A stretch of DNA of 64,000 nt, from contig NC_092674.1 in the NCBI RefSeq assembly GCF_964355755.1, positions 17,558,501 to 17,622,500 on the forward strand. Direction: 5' to 3'. The first letter of the stretch is position 1. Every line of letters starts with the position of its first letter. Below the pieces are notes generated by a model, which was given only the letters and a program-made list of their open reading frames with translations, was not told the DNA's origin and made no database searches. Both the position numbers and the translations under genes were made by a program. Below, one piece after another: positions 1 to 12,106 of the stretch. This stretch comes from Antedon mediterranea. Lineage: Eukaryota > Echinodermata > Crinoidea > Comatulida > Antedonidae.

Positions 1-1466
1 CATCATCTTATAGAGCCATAGCAACTAGTTATGTCAAAAAATAAAAGGGTCGATATTTGACTATATTTCGAAAATTTTCCTGCGGGGACTATATGAATTT
101 TTTCGAAAAATGGCACAATTTTCCACTTTTTCAAATTCAATAATTATGTTATAATATTGCCATTTATGCACATATATTGTGTTAACATCATCTTATAGAG
201 TCATAGCAACTAGTTATGTCAAAAAATAAAAGGGTTGAAATTTGACAATTTTTCGAAAATTTTCCTGCGGGGGACCATAGAAATTTTATTGAAAAATGGA
301 AACAATTTCCACCTTTTAAAATAAAAAAATTATGCTATAATATTGCCATTTATACACATATATTTTGCTAACATCATCTTATAGAGCCATAGTTACTAGT
401 TATGTCAAAAAATAAAAGGGTCGAAATTTGGCCATTATTCGAAAATTTTCCTACGGGGGACCATAGGAATTTTTTTGAAAAAGGCAAATATTTACACTTT
501 TTAAAATTCGAAAATTATGCTATAATATCATTTATGCAAATATATTGTGCTAACATGATCTTATAGAGCCATAGTAACTAGTTATGTCAAAAAATAAAAG
601 GGTTGAAATTTGGCCATTTTCCGGAAATTTCCCTGCGTGGTCCATATAAATTTTTTTCGAAAAATAGACAAAATTTTCCATAGTTACTAGTTATGTCGAT
701 AAAATAAAAGGTTCGAAATTTGGCCATTTTTCGAAAATTTTCCTCCGGGGGACCAAAGGAATTTTTTCGAAAAATAACCAAAATTTCAACCGTTTAAAAT
801 TCAATCATTATGCTATAATATTGCCATTTATGCACATTGTGCTAACATCATCTTATAGAGCCATCACAACTAGTTATGTCAAAAAACAAAAGTGTCGAAA
901 TTTGGCCATTTTCGAAAATTTTCATGCGGCGGACCATCGGAATTTTATTGAAAAATGGAAACAATTTCCACTTTTTAAAATTCAAAAATTATGCTATAAT
1001 ATTGCCAATTTTGCAAATATATTGTGCTAACATCACCTTATAGAGCCATAGTAACTAGTTATGTGTCAAAAAATAAAAGGGTTAAAATTTTGCCATTTTT
1101 CAAAAGTTTTCCTGGGGGACACCATAGGAATTTTTTCGAAAAATGGCAAAAATTTCCACTTTTTAAAATTCGAAAATTATGCTATAATATTGCCATTTAT
1201 CATCTTATAGAGCCATAGTAACTAGTTATATCAAAAAATAAAAGCGTCCCAATTTTGACATTTTTGGAAAATTTTCCTGCGGGGGCCTACAGGAATTTTT
1301 TTCGAAAAATAACCAAATTTCCACCTTTAAACTTCAGTAATTAGGCTATAATATTGCCATTTATGCACATATATTGTGCTAACATCATCTTATAGAGCCA
1401 TAGTTACTAGTTATATCAAAAAATAAAAGGGTCGAAATTTGGCCATTTTTCGAAACTTTTCCTGCG
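1..1466. repeat. ~185-bp satellite array (left block)
   Basis: Tandem monomers of about 185 bp. Each contains in order: ACATCATCTTATAGAGCC, an ACTAGTTATGTCAAAAAATA segment, TTTTCGAAAA, a TGCGGGGGACCATAGGAA block and ATGCTATAATATTGCC. Unit starts near 1, 186 and 372 give the period. Monomers vary by substitutions and some are truncated (for example near 660-690). Short open stretches here are chance readings of the satellite. The array stops at 1466, where the gene A segment begins, and resumes at 18898. Confidence 0.95.
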
Positions 1467-2715
1467 CAAAGGGTACAGCTCAATCTTCTCACTCGGAACG
1501 GTAAAGAACGCAAAAAGAAATGGACAAGAAATGGACAGAGCCATATGGGGTCATTAAAACTGAATTGGACTGGGTCATTAGATAATGAGGAAACTAGACA
1601 ATTGGCCAATGGGACCCAAGAATCTAGGAGGTTGTTTTGAATACCGGCATACTAAAAACTGTCAATTTTAGGGGTTTATCACATGATCGATGTATTAAAT
1701 GAATAAAAATATTAAATAATAGAATAATAAGACTTAAATTTTTTGGTAAAAGTCGAGAAAGTCGACATTTTTTTTATCCAATTTTCGAAAAATCCTTGTA
1801 CTACAGTACATGAATTTTGTTTTTTAAAACACGGTAAATTCGACTACAATATGTATGTTGTATTAATTCTTAGTTCTTTTAATATGACGAGACGTTGTTT
1901 TTTGTTGTGTTTTTAGGGTGTGAACAAGTGTCAATCAAAATTGTATATATAATTATGTTACTATGTAACTATTTAAAAACCCACCCTGACTTCTGATTGG
2001 CCAACCATATTCCAAGTAGTTTGATAAGTTAGCCTTTTAAAAAAATTGAGACAAAATTACCGTTAACTTTGTCTGGGGCTTTTTTTCTAGGCCACATGGT
2101 ACTGTAGCCTATCATAGGATATGTGTAACTGTAAGAGGAGTAACTAAAGGTTACTGGATAATAACCTCTATAGTATGAGTTATTATCAAAATATATTATC
2201 AGAATTGGTGGAATGAATTATTTGATTCACATAAAAATGAATTGTAGTGGAATTGCTCTTGAAATAAATATAAAATATTTGAGAATTTACACTACTAAGG
2301 AAATAGTCTTGACAAGAATATAGAATTCACCCTTTAATGTACACTCAACTGCAAAAGTTTCCCCTCTGCTTTTTTTGTAAGGGCTTGGGACCTTCAAATA
2401 CAAAGTGCAATGAATGATATAATGTAAATTATAATGTAATAATTAAAACTGAATGTAATTTATAAAAATTACAAAATAATTTACAACATTAATCATTGCT
2501 CTTTGGATTTGGCAGCATTAAAAACTTTTTTTTATTATTCTTCTTCTTAACTTTACTGCACATTCAGAATACCATTAGATATGGTGGCCCAATGGCCAAA
2601 TTGCATAAAATACAAATATTTTGTAAAAAGTGAATATAAAATCACAGAACAACAAAAAATTGAAGATATACGAAACAGTATAAAAATTATCCATGGCTAC
2701 AACAATCATTTGGAA

Positions 2716-4723
2716 TCATTCTTTTTGCTGCTTTTTTTTCCTCTCTTGACGAAGGCGACGGATGGCAACCATAGCCGATTTCCATTCTTTAAAAGTCACA
2801 TCAGATGTTGCAGCACAATACCAATTTCCATAGTACTGAGTGTAGTTCTTATTTAATCTTGGTTGCTTACACTTTGAGCACACAATCGCAGACGTTCTTG
2901 GTTTGTATATTTTGATCGGTTTCCCTTCCGATATGTCTTTAGCCACTCGTTTTCTGTACAAGAGGGTAGTTCTAGGAATCCGAGTACTGCTAGCCTCAGG
3001 GACTGATGGTGGTGGTTTTGCTATCTCGCCTGGAACTGGGATCGACGGTCCGTTTCCTAGAGTCGCTAGGCCGGAAGTGTTTTTTGGTAGGACAAATGTG
3101 AAAGATGGAGCGCTTGTATGAACGTTTAGCACCGCTGGCTTGGTTAAAGGTTCAAGTAGGGTTTTATCAGAGACAAGTTTGGGTATTGTTGCTGAGATGC
3201 CAGATTCCAACACTTGCCGCTCTTGCTTCTTTGACGTTCTGTTGTACCTGTTGAAAATAAATCAAACACAGTATTTAAAAACTTTAATGTATTTACTGTA
3301 GCGTAAAATAACAATCAATAACAAGTAAAAACTCACCACTGGATGAGTGTCGTACGATTTATCTCCATCAACTGAAGCTTAGCAAACAACATCAGGTGTC
3401 CATTCGATAGCACTTTCCGACTAATGTTCTTGTAGCCTTTGGTAATGAGCGGCCAGCGCTGGAAACGTTTACCTTCGATAGATACGGTAGATGGATACGC
3501 TTCACATAGTTTTGTAATAATGCACTCCGTATATCGATTGCAGTCCGGCCACTGAGCTGGCCCGGTGTTCTGACCTAAGAAGCATCTTTTTAAAAAAAAA
3601 CAAAGAAACAAGTTAGATTTAAGACACATCATGCAACAAAGTAAAAAACGCTGGAAACTGCCTTACCGTCGAGTGCTTTCGAAACCAGGTATTACGGAAG
3701 TAGTTTTACTTTTCTTGAACCTGCCTTTCGTCAGGTAATCTTGATGCCGTGCTTTGCGTTTAATGGTTTTGTCATAAGCATCCAGGTTGTTCCACAACTT
3801 TGCGACATGTTCAGCATGACTTTGACTTATCACTCCACTGTCTTCCTTAAACTGCATAAGGTAGTCTGCCAGGGCTTCAACTTTGGCGTAGCCTGGAATG
3901 TTGTCCGGTCCAGTGGAATCCTCAAGTTCCTAAATTGTAAAATATGAAAACAAAATATATAATCAGACTCGTGCATTGTATTTCAAAACAGAAACAAAAT
4001 TCGTGAGGTAGAAGCTAATGATACAAATTTAACTCACTGTGTCATAAAAGGGCTGCTTTTCCTTCACCATCATCATCATCATTATCGTCACATGAAGGCA
4101 AGGGCTCCAGCTGGGGTGGTGAGGGTTCTTTAGCATTTCGAGGTTTAAAACAACGCTTAGGTGGTTTGTAGTCTGGTTGAGTCTTGTCATCATACCCTTC
4201 ATCAACATCAAAAGTGTAAATTTCTTCATCAAAGTCTTCATCATAAATGGTATCTGTTTTGACAGGAAATTGAGTTTCGAGCACTTTGTTCGACTGGTTG
4301 TACAGGTACTCCACTCCGATGAGTCCTCCGGTGTACTTTTTTGGGATGATAAAACTTTTGTACACTTTTTTTCCAATCATTTGCTTTGCTAGTTTGTTGA
4401 GAGCACGCTGGTGCAGCCCACTATATGTACTGGAGGATGGGTGCTCCAGACTGGGTAGCATCTAGTGCCCGGTTTGCGTTCCATCGAACAAGTCCATTCA
4501 TATCATGTAAGCCTGGAAATGTAAGTTGCTAGCACGCTCACCTGAGAGAAAAAAAAACATCCATAATGATTAAATAATTCAAAAAATAAATAGATAGGTT
4601 TAAAGATTAAGTGGATACCAAATAAACAGTAATACCTGGATTGAACCTGTTAAGGTAAAGGCGAATAGATTCCAAAGAAGAAGTGGAGTCTCTTGGCAAG
4701 GTAACTACTCTAACCTTAATCAT
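2716..4723 (-). pseudogene. Gene A, copy 1: multi-exon gene of unknown function, probably damaged
   Basis: Minus-strand gene read from splice signals and frame. Exons are 4723-4636 (ATG start), 4541-4038, 3929-3667, 3585-3337 and 3247-2716 (stop). Donors are GT-type (GTATTA, GTGAGT, GTAAGG, GTGAGT), and phases match across the last three exons. The last exon ends in a basic, Lys-rich tail preceded by a Cys-x2-Cys-x17-Cys cluster (CSKCKQPRLNKN...NWYC), a likely zinc-binding element, after a Pro/Ser-rich stretch. Exon 4541-4038 encodes an acidic Asp/Glu-rich segment but contains two in-frame stops near its start, and its main frame ends just before the donor. The copy is therefore decayed, or that exon is spliced differently. 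I do not recognise the family. Three copies in one window suggest either a transposon-borne gene or a locally amplified one. Confidence 0.6.
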
Positions 4724-6126
4724 CTAGCACTGGTTTTTTCTGGGTTCTGTATGCAGGCGATGTGTCCAGAGAGCCCAAGACATCACATTCATTGTTGGTG
4801 TTTCCGTCCACCCTTCACACCTCCTTCAAGGCATCTTGAAGTACAGCATCAGGATTTAGACACTTGTGGTTGGTCTTGTTAAATAATATTACTGCAGCAG
4901 GTGTGTATCTTCACTTCGCTGAAAAGTTGGTCTTAAGAAAACTAAAGAAACTGATCAAAGGCAAGAATATAATGTAAATTAAAATATATGATAAAACAAA
5001 ATGTTACCGTATAATGCCACTGTGCACCATGCAGTTGTAGTAAATGGCTGTAGATTTTATAAGAAAATTAGATCTAAATAAAATATCGGTGGGTTGAAAT
5101 TTCTCAAGTGATAATTAATAGTAGACCAAGACTTTAAATGTAAATAAAATACCAATAAAATGAATCAAATGTAGCATTAAAACAAATCAACTAAGAACAA
5201 ATTAATTTTCTTATCTGAATTAAGAATTAAGAAAATATTATTATACACACTTTTATGAATTATAAATAATGTTTTTTTGTTTTACGAAATTAAAAACAAT
5301 TTACAAAGGCAGCATTACAACATAAATTTGATGTAATTGAATAGTCTTTGTTTATTAATGTATAATCTTTGATTCAGAGCATTTTCTTTTATGCAATCAA
5401 GTTATTTGAGAATCTTATCTAAATCCACAAATACAATTGATTGTCTAATTAAACGAATGATTTGGATCAAAGAGTTGAAGCCTACACTTACAATAATAAT
5501 ACAAAACAATCATTATAAAAGTTAAATTGTTTTTCTATATCATAGAAGGGTAGACATAGCTTTATTTAGTTTGTTTTGTCATACCACGGTGATTAATTGT
5601 TTTATATTGTTTAAATTTAGGGTTAAAATCTATTTAAAAAAATTAATATTAACATTTTTTGCATCAAAATTAAATTTTGAAGAATAGCTCACTTTAAACG
5701 AAAAATTCATCTATTACAATTACTAACTAGGCCTACTTACTACTACTAGTAGTAGGATTGTTAAAATATTAAATAAATAAAAAAGTCTAGGCCAAAAGGG
5801 AGCCCTAAAAATATACTAGCACTAGCAGTAGCAGCAGGCCCATTGGAAAACAAAGATCTAGGCTAACTAAAAGAGTGGCACAGAGAAAATCCTACCTTTG
5901 TTTGTTAATAATAATTAATATAGCTAGGCCTAGTAGGGGCTAATAATACTAAACTACTAGGCTAGTAGTAGTACTAAAGTAACTATACTATAGTAGTACC
6001 TTACATAGCTTAGCTAGGCCTAACTAATAAATGATAATATTAATACTACTGTAATAATATTAATAATATAAATTATCATCATTTTTTAGGGCCTAGCCTA
6101 TAGTGTGCAAACAATGTAAATAACAA

Positions 6127-6828
6127 TGTCGTGGTTCGGGAATCCTTAATATTGATTTGCTAGGTTTAGACCATTAAGGTTTGGTTTGTGAAGCCATGTA
6201 TCCCATGCAACGAAACAATACGCAAAATGAGGCTGTATTTACTCTGTATCGTTTATTTTTCTAAACAGGAACAACAAACAGGAACAACAAACCCTGTATA
6301 AAACAACGTCATAATTATTATGCATCAACAGTGTAATATAATTCAACAATAAAAACAATCACAAGCAAGCTTACTACAATATGGTCACTTCACTAATTAT
6401 CAATTAGTATTACTGTATATAACATTTAACGAACTTATACCTGGATCCAATACACCAATTTCATACTACTAATCACGTCAACCTGGTAAGTTATCCAATT
6501 AACTTCAACATGGTATGTTATACAACTAACTTCAACATGTATGCTATCTAATAAGACAAAGCTGTATATCAAAGAGAAATTATTAAACAGTGAATTCATG
6601 GTCATTACAAATAATGAACGATAACAACTTAACTCGGTTATGCACATGGAGTAATACTGTAAAACATTATGGTTGTTGTATAGAAAATATCTACTCACAG
6701 TATTGGCGAGAATCCACACTTTAAAGAAATACAGTATATAACATGTCTTACTCAGACAACAACTAAAACAACTTCTGCAGAACCAACGCTCACGCAGCCT
6801 ATTCAATATAATCATTCACCTGATATGC
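6127..6828 (-). repeat. Left LTR, truncated at the inversion breakpoint
   Basis: 702 bp nearly identical to 12326-13027 (one 1-bp length difference seen), beginning TGTCGTGGTTCGGGAATCC. After GATATGC at 6822-6828 it departs abruptly from the right LTR and continues into what looks like leader sequence. The missing terminal ~107 bp are found mostly as the backwards fragment at 12018-12106. A 126-codon open stretch inside both LTRs (6435-6815 and 12634-13014, minus) has no recognisable content. Confidence 0.85.
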
Positions 6829-7002
6829 GTGTGTTTTTATTTAAGATGATATTGTGAATTGATGCTTATACTTACCTTATATGAAATATTGTTACTTTTG
6901 TATTACATTTACGATACTTGTTTTTTGTATTGAAGCTCTGTTTATTGTAGTGTTTAAAGTATTTATAGTTACTATAATATTGTCACAAATTCACCTTCTG
7001 CA

Positions 7003-10000
7003 ATGTCGCTAGGCCAATCTAAATCTGAAGCAACTGCAAGCGGCGATGGCGTTAATGATATGATTGCGGCATTAACTAATGTTTTAAAAGGCGTTTCGGT
7101 TCAGAAAGCTCCTCCGATTAAGTTAGTAAAATTTAAGGGTGTTCCAAGATCTCCCGGGGACATTACGTTAAAAGAATGGCTTGAAGATTTTCGAATTTAT
7201 TGTGATCATTATTCGTTGGGCGATGATGATCGATACGATACCCTGATTAGTCATCTTGGTGGTTGTGCGAAGGATGAGGTTAAATGCAGTATGAGTATGT
7301 GTGAAAATGGGAAGAATGTGAAAGCGGCTATAAGAATTTTAGAACTCGCTTTTAAATCAGAGGATTCTGTTGCATCATATAGTTCAGCATTTTATTCTAG
7401 GCAATTGTTACCGGGTGAAACTTTGGCTGAATATAGCCTTTCTTTAATGAAACTGTACTCCCAACTTGTCGAAGCGTCTTATCCCTCTGAGCAATCCGCT
7501 TTGAGACATCTTCAAGATACTACTTTAAAGCAGCGTTTAGTGGACGGTGTTCGTGATCCTACAGTTAAGCGTGAATTACGTCGCATTGAGCTAGCTTTTA
7601 GAGGAAAATCTTTTTTTGATATGCGCGAAGAAGTTCTTGAGTTGTATAAAGTTGATATTGTTAGGACAAATCCGCGTGCACATGGCGTAGAATGTAATGA
7701 ACGGCCCTCAGAACTATCAGAAGTAAAGCGAGAATTGCAAGCATTAAAGAAACAAATTAGCGAAATTCAGCGTTCCCAATTTATATCTAGTCCACCTAAG
7801 TTTAATCAACATTCTACAGGTCCTTTAAAATGTTACAATTGCGGTAAAAATGGTCATACCAAATCTGATTGTGAAATACCTTCTGGGTTGTGTTGGTTTT
7901 GTAGAGGAAGAGGTCATTATTCATATGCATGTCCACATAAGAATCGTAGTAGTAATTCTAATACTCCGGGTATCCAACGTAGTGCTTCAGATACGCCTAC
8001 TCAGGATATAATTAATACTGTTTCTAAGTCACAAACCAATCATCCAATTCCAACTGGTAATGTTGAACGTGAAGTTCATATCCCTGTTGTTGCCACGGAC
8101 AATAATGGAAATATGTCTAACGTCCAATCCTTGAAATGTTCCGATGTTGTTTTAGTAGATAAATTAGTAGCCAGAAGTCCATGTACTATCCTTAGAATAG
8201 GCTCAACTGAGTTAGGTTGTATCTTGGATACAGGGGCTGAAGCTTCAATAATTCCGTCATCGGTCTATAATAAGCAATTAAAGTCAATTGTTGGAGAGCT
8301 GGGATCTGTTAATGGGCTTTTCATGAATGTTATCGGTGTTTGTGGGGTGGAGGTTCCAATCGAAGGATATGTAGAAATTCCCATTGTTATAGGTGAACAA
8401 AAGTTAACTGGTAGTTTTTTGGTAGTTTCAGATGCTGTCACTGTAACTAATCATAGTAATGAATATCCTGTTTTGATTGGGTGTAACATTTTACGCGAAT
8501 TACAAGGGTTCCATTTATTACGTGATCTTTCACATGTAACCGCTACTCATGTTGATGCTCCATGGAATAGAAAGGCTGAAATTCTTTTGCAAGTAGATGA
8601 GGATGAATCAAGTATCTTAGTTTCTTTGCAACATTCTGATGTTACTATTCCTTGTGATTCACATTCAGAAATTGTTGACGGTAGTGTAAAATCTGATATT
8701 GATGATTGTAAGTTTAGTGACCACACCCAAAGTCGACTTGTATCCGTCGGTTCTGTGCGTAAGTTATATGACATTAATCACTCTTATTCTAATTCTTTTT
8801 GTGGTACTGAGTTAAATTCTGAGAGCCAGCAGTTACCGCCTGGGGTAATTATCAACGGTAACCTTGATTGTGTGGAAACTCAACAAGTGACTAACCTATT
8901 GTCTAAATATAATCATGTTTTTTCTCATAGTGGTTTTGATGTTGGGAAGTGTGATGTTATTCCTCATGTTATCAATTTAAAAGATGAAACTCCAATTAGA
9001 CTACCATATCGTCGTATTCCTCCTCATTCTATATCAAGTGTTAAGTCTATGTTACAAGAAATGTTGGACCAAGGAATAATTAGGCCGTCCAAAAGCGAAT
9101 TTGCAAGTCCCATTGTGTTGGTCAAAAAGAAAGACGGGTCTTTGCGCATGTGCGTTGATTATAGGAAGTTGAATTTCCAAACGTTGAAAGATTCATTTCC
9201 CCTACCACGCATTGATGAGGTTCTAGAAGTACTCACTGGGTCTTGTTATTTTTCTACCTTAGATTTATCTCATGGATTTTTCCAAATTATAATGGCAGAC
9301 GAATCTATTAATAAAACTGCATTTAGGGTTCCTTGGGGACTGTATGAATTTGTTCGTATGCCGCAGGGTCTGTCTAATAGCCCGGGAACATTTCAACGTG
9401 TAATGGAATATGTATTAGGCGACATGAATTTGACTCAGATTGTGTTGTACTTGGATGACATTTTGATATTTTCTTCTTCGTTTAAACAACATTTATCTAG
9501 ATTAGAAAATGTGTTGTCCAGATTGTATAAGTATGGGTTAAAGGTTAAGGGGAAGAAGTGCGATTTCTTTAAGACGGAGGTAACCTATTTGGGTCATGTT
9601 ATCTCATCTGCTGGAGTTGCTGTAGACTATGGGAAAATAGAAAAGATACTGACCTGGCCAACGCCAAAAAGTATTACTGAACTTAAATCATTTCTGGGAC
9701 TCTCTTCATACTATCGAAAGTTTATTTGTAATTATGCCAAAATTGCTGCGCCCTTGCATTTGGTAACCCGGTTGTCTGACACACAAGCGGGGAAGGCCCA
9801 CAGTTTTCGTTGGACTGAAATTGAAGAAGCCGCATTTGTTGAATTAAAAAATGCTTTAACTAAACCCCCAGTTCTTGTATATCCCAAATTTGATGAACCA
9901 TTTGTTATTGAAGTAGATGCCAGTTTGAAAGGTTTAGGTGCTTGCTTGTTGCAGGAGTCTAATGGTTCTCTTCATCCAATTGCTTATGCAAGTAGAAGTC

Positions 10001-11970
10001 TTCGTGGTGCTGAATGCCGATACCCTGATTTATCGAGTTTTAAGTTAGAGTTGTTGGGGCTAAAATGGGCAGTGGTGGATAAATTCGCTTCTTACATTCA
10101 GGGTTCAAAGGTTACCATTTTTACTGATCATAATCCTTTAGCGCATTTAAAAACTGCAAAGCTTGGCGCTACAGAAATGAGATGGGTCTCTCAGTTAGCT
10201 ATGTTCGATATTGAAATCAAATATAAGCCAGGTTCTAGCAACAAATGTGCCGATACTTTAAGTCGTCGTCCGATTAGTGTGTGTACGGATTTTAAGTCGG
10301 ATCTAGGAGTTATCGCTTCATGTCTTAATATATATGTTGATTCTCATCCCTCAATTAATAAGTGTAAACCATGTATTGAAATTGATCAATCATCACGTAA
10401 TATTAACAAAGCATTGTCTATTTTTCCTTCATACTCCCATGAGCAGTTGGCAGAATGTCAGAAGAAAGATAGGGAATTGGGAGAAATCTGGAAATTATGG
10501 ATGGAAAAATGGTGTCCTGGTGACCGCTACAATACAGATAATTCTAGAATGTTGGGCTGGTTGAGACAGTGGACAAGTTATAGAGAGATTTGTGGAGTTC
10601 TGTATAGAGAGATCAATGAGGATATCCATGGTAAAATTCATCAATTGTTAGTGCCTACTAATTTGCGCAATCTTTTTATAGATTTATGTCATGATAAATG
10701 GGCTCATCAAGGAGTTCAACGGACTATACAACTTCTAAAGCGTCGATGTTTCTGGCCAGGTATGAATGGTGATGTACGTACGCATATTTCCAAGTGTTTT
10801 AGTTGTGTATCTAGTAAAGTCCCTACTCCAACGGTCAAACCCCCTCTTCGTCATATTCTAGCCTTTCGTCCCGAAGAGATTCTTGCTATAGATTTCTTAA
10901 AGATGGATCGTGGAAAGGGAGGCTATGAAGACATTCTTGTTATGACTGATGTGTTTAGTAAGTTTTCACTAGCGGTCCCATGTAAAGATCAGACGGCTGA
11001 TACAGTGGCTCGTGTATTGAGAGATAATTGGTTTTCCCACTATGGTGTGCCAGCACGGTTACATTCGGATCAAGGTAGATCCTTTGAGGGTAAAATTATT
11101 CAAGGTATATGTAGTCTTTATGGCATGACAAAATCTCGCACTACAGCGTATTGGCCTGCAGGTAATGGGCAGTGCGAACGTTTCAACAAGACCTTATGCA
11201 GTTTATTGCGTTCTTTAAGCCCGAAAGATCGACGCAAATGGCCCGAATTGCTGCAGCATATTGTGTTTATGTATAATTCCACCCCTCATACCGTTACAGG
11301 TGTAACACCGTATCTTCTTATGTTTGGTCGTGAACCATTAATTCCATTAGATCACTTTATTGGAGGTGCGGAGCAAGATTGGTCTGAGGATTATTTGACT
11401 AAAGAAGCTGATCTCATGAAGAGGGCATATGAAGTGGTTTCACGTAGAGTCAAATCAGCAGCAGCTAAAGAAGAGCATCGTTATAAGTCTTGTTCTCCGA
11501 CGGAAATATTAGAAATTGGTGATCGGGTTTTACTTCGTCGAAGACATTTTAATACTAGACATAAATTGGCCAATAAGTTCGAGGAGCACTCGTATATTGT
11601 TGAGACTATTAACAAAGAAGCAGACGTTTTTGGTATCCGCTCTGCAGTTGGGGGTCCTTTGAATTATGTTAACCGCAGACGATTGCGATCGGATCCTAGG
11701 AGTGTGGTGGAAGAACTGGTACATTTTGATTGGAATGAGTGGTTGCCGTATGATGGTCTAGAAGTGGATGTAAATTATAAAGATGAAAGTTGTGAGTCTG
11801 AATCGGATGATGATGTTGAAAGTTTTAAGATTGTTGTAGATGTGAATTCTGATCAATCAATAGATGTTGAGCGTGATGATTCGAGAGTAATTCCAAGGCG
11901 ATCATCTCGTTTTACAAAAGGTGTTCACAAAAATCGATATCGCTTACCCATGTCCACTCTTAAAAAATAA
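7003..11970 (+). CDS. gag-pol: Gag-Pol polyprotein of a Ty3/gypsy retrotransposon
   Basis: Single uninterrupted 1655-codon frame, so Gag and Pol are fused with no frameshift or stop between them. Residues ~1-260 are Gag-like. Two CX2CX4HX4C zinc knuckles lie at 277-290 and 297-310. The aspartic protease motif DTGA is at 409-412, with a later LIGCNIL segment. Reverse transcriptase catalytic Asp residues are 754 and 818/819 (YLDD at 816-819). RNase H acidic residues are D972, E1016 and D1042. Integrase has an HHCC finger (H1230, H1235, C1265, C1268) and a DD35E triad (D1297, D1356, E1392). The order protease-RT-RNase H-integrase is diagnostic of Ty3/gypsy (Metaviridae). The C terminus is acidic then basic, with no chromodomain seen. 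All key residues are present, so the enzymes look intact. However, the frame runs opposite to the element's own PBS and LTRs. Confidence 0.97.
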   Translation: MSLGQSKSEATASGDGVNDMIAALTNVLKGVSVQKAPPIKLVKFKGVPRSPGDITLKEWLEDFRIYCDHYSLGDDDRYDTLISHLGGCAKDEVKCSMSMCENGKNVKAAIRILELAFKSEDSVASYSSAFYSRQLLPGETLAEYSLSLMKLYSQLVEASYPSEQSALRHLQDTTLKQRLVDGVRDPTVKRELRRIELAFRGKSFFDMREEVLELYKVDIVRTNPRAHGVECNERPSELSEVKRELQALKKQISEIQRSQFISSPPKFNQHSTGPLKCYNCGKNGHTKSDCEIPSGLCWFCRGRGHYSYACPHKNRSSNSNTPGIQRSASDTPTQDIINTVSKSQTNHPIPTGNVEREVHIPVVATDNNGNMSNVQSLKCSDVVLVDKLVARSPCTILRIGSTELGCILDTGAEASIIPSSVYNKQLKSIVGELGSVNGLFMNVIGVCGVEVPIEGYVEIPIVIGEQKLTGSFLVVSDAVTVTNHSNEYPVLIGCNILRELQGFHLLRDLSHVTATHVDAPWNRKAEILLQVDEDESSILVSLQHSDVTIPCDSHSEIVDGSVKSDIDDCKFSDHTQSRLVSVGSVRKLYDINHSYSNSFCGTELNSESQQLPPGVIINGNLDCVETQQVTNLLSKYNHVFSHSGFDVGKCDVIPHVINLKDETPIRLPYRRIPPHSISSVKSMLQEMLDQGIIRPSKSEFASPIVLVKKKDGSLRMCVDYRKLNFQTLKDSFPLPRIDEVLEVLTGSCYFSTLDLSHGFFQIIMADESINKTAFRVPWGLYEFVRMPQGLSNSPGTFQRVMEYVLGDMNLTQIVLYLDDILIFSSSFKQHLSRLENVLSRLYKYGLKVKGKKCDFFKTEVTYLGHVISSAGVAVDYGKIEKILTWPTPKSITELKSFLGLSSYYRKFICNYAKIAAPLHLVTRLSDTQAGKAHSFRWTEIEEAAFVELKNALTKPPVLVYPKFDEPFVIEVDASLKGLGACLLQESNGSLHPIAYASRSLRGAECRYPDLSSFKLELLGLKWAVVDKFASYIQGSKVTIFTDHNPLAHLKTAKLGATEMRWVSQLAMFDIEIKYKPGSSNKCADTLSRRPISVCTDFKSDLGVIASCLNIYVDSHPSINKCKPCIEIDQSSRNINKALSIFPSYSHEQLAECQKKDRELGEIWKLWMEKWCPGDRYNTDNSRMLGWLRQWTSYREICGVLYREINEDIHGKIHQLLVPTNLRNLFIDLCHDKWAHQGVQRTIQLLKRRCFWPGMNGDVRTHISKCFSCVSSKVPTPTVKPPLRHILAFRPEEILAIDFLKMDRGKGGYEDILVMTDVFSKFSLAVPCKDQTADTVARVLRDNWFSHYGVPARLHSDQGRSFEGKIIQGICSLYGMTKSRTTAYWPAGNGQCERFNKTLCSLLRSLSPKDRRKWPELLQHIVFMYNSTPHTVTGVTPYLLMFGREPLIPLDHFIGGAEQDWSEDYLTKEADLMKRAYEVVSRRVKSAAAKEEHRYKSCSPTEILEIGDRVLLRRRHFNTRHKLANKFEEHSYIVETINKEADVFGIRSAVGGPLNYVNRRRLRSDPRSVVEELVHFDWNEWLPYDGLEVDVNYKDESCESESDDDVESFKIVVDVNSDQSIDVERDDSRVIPRRSSRFTKGVHKNRYRLPMSTLKK

Positions 11971-12005
11971 ATTTGTTTCGCTCCTTTTGGGTCAAAAGGG
12001 CATCC

Positions 12006-12017
12006 AAGCGGGGAAAT
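12006..12017 (+). other. Polypurine tract of the retrotransposon
   Basis: AAGCGGGGAAAT lies 36 bp downstream of the gag-pol stop and directly before the TGTAATGG LTR terminus at 12018, the normal place for plus-strand priming. It agrees in orientation with gag-pol but not with the PBS at 12304-12323. Confidence 0.7.
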
Positions 12018-12106
12018 TGTAATGGATCGGAAAGCTTCCGAAGTTTCTTATATCTACATTATTGGTGGCGCAATATATTGCATTGCATTGCTATTGTTCA
12101 CTACTG
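12018..12106 (+). repeat. Backwards 89-bp LTR fragment
   Basis: Exact-looking reverse complement of 13046-13134, the outer end of the right LTR. It starts TGTAATGGATCGG right after the polypurine tract and ends at CACTACTG, where it joins ATATGCATGTCC. The 18 bp that should follow (complement of 13028-13045) are missing, which marks the right inversion breakpoint. Confidence 0.88.

Noticed and set aside
587-1609. Several 64-74-codon open stretches in the left satellite
   Set aside because: Chance readings of tandem satellite monomers; they end at monomer variants and carry no motif.
2581-3121. Plus-strand open frames opposite gene A exons (also in copies 2 and 3)
   Set aside because: They are antisense readings of the minus-strand coding exons, which have splice sites and matched phases.
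6435-6815. 126-codon minus-strand open frame, also at 12634-13014
   Set aside because: Both copies lie inside the LTR and are identical because the LTRs are; no domain or conserved motif is recognisable.
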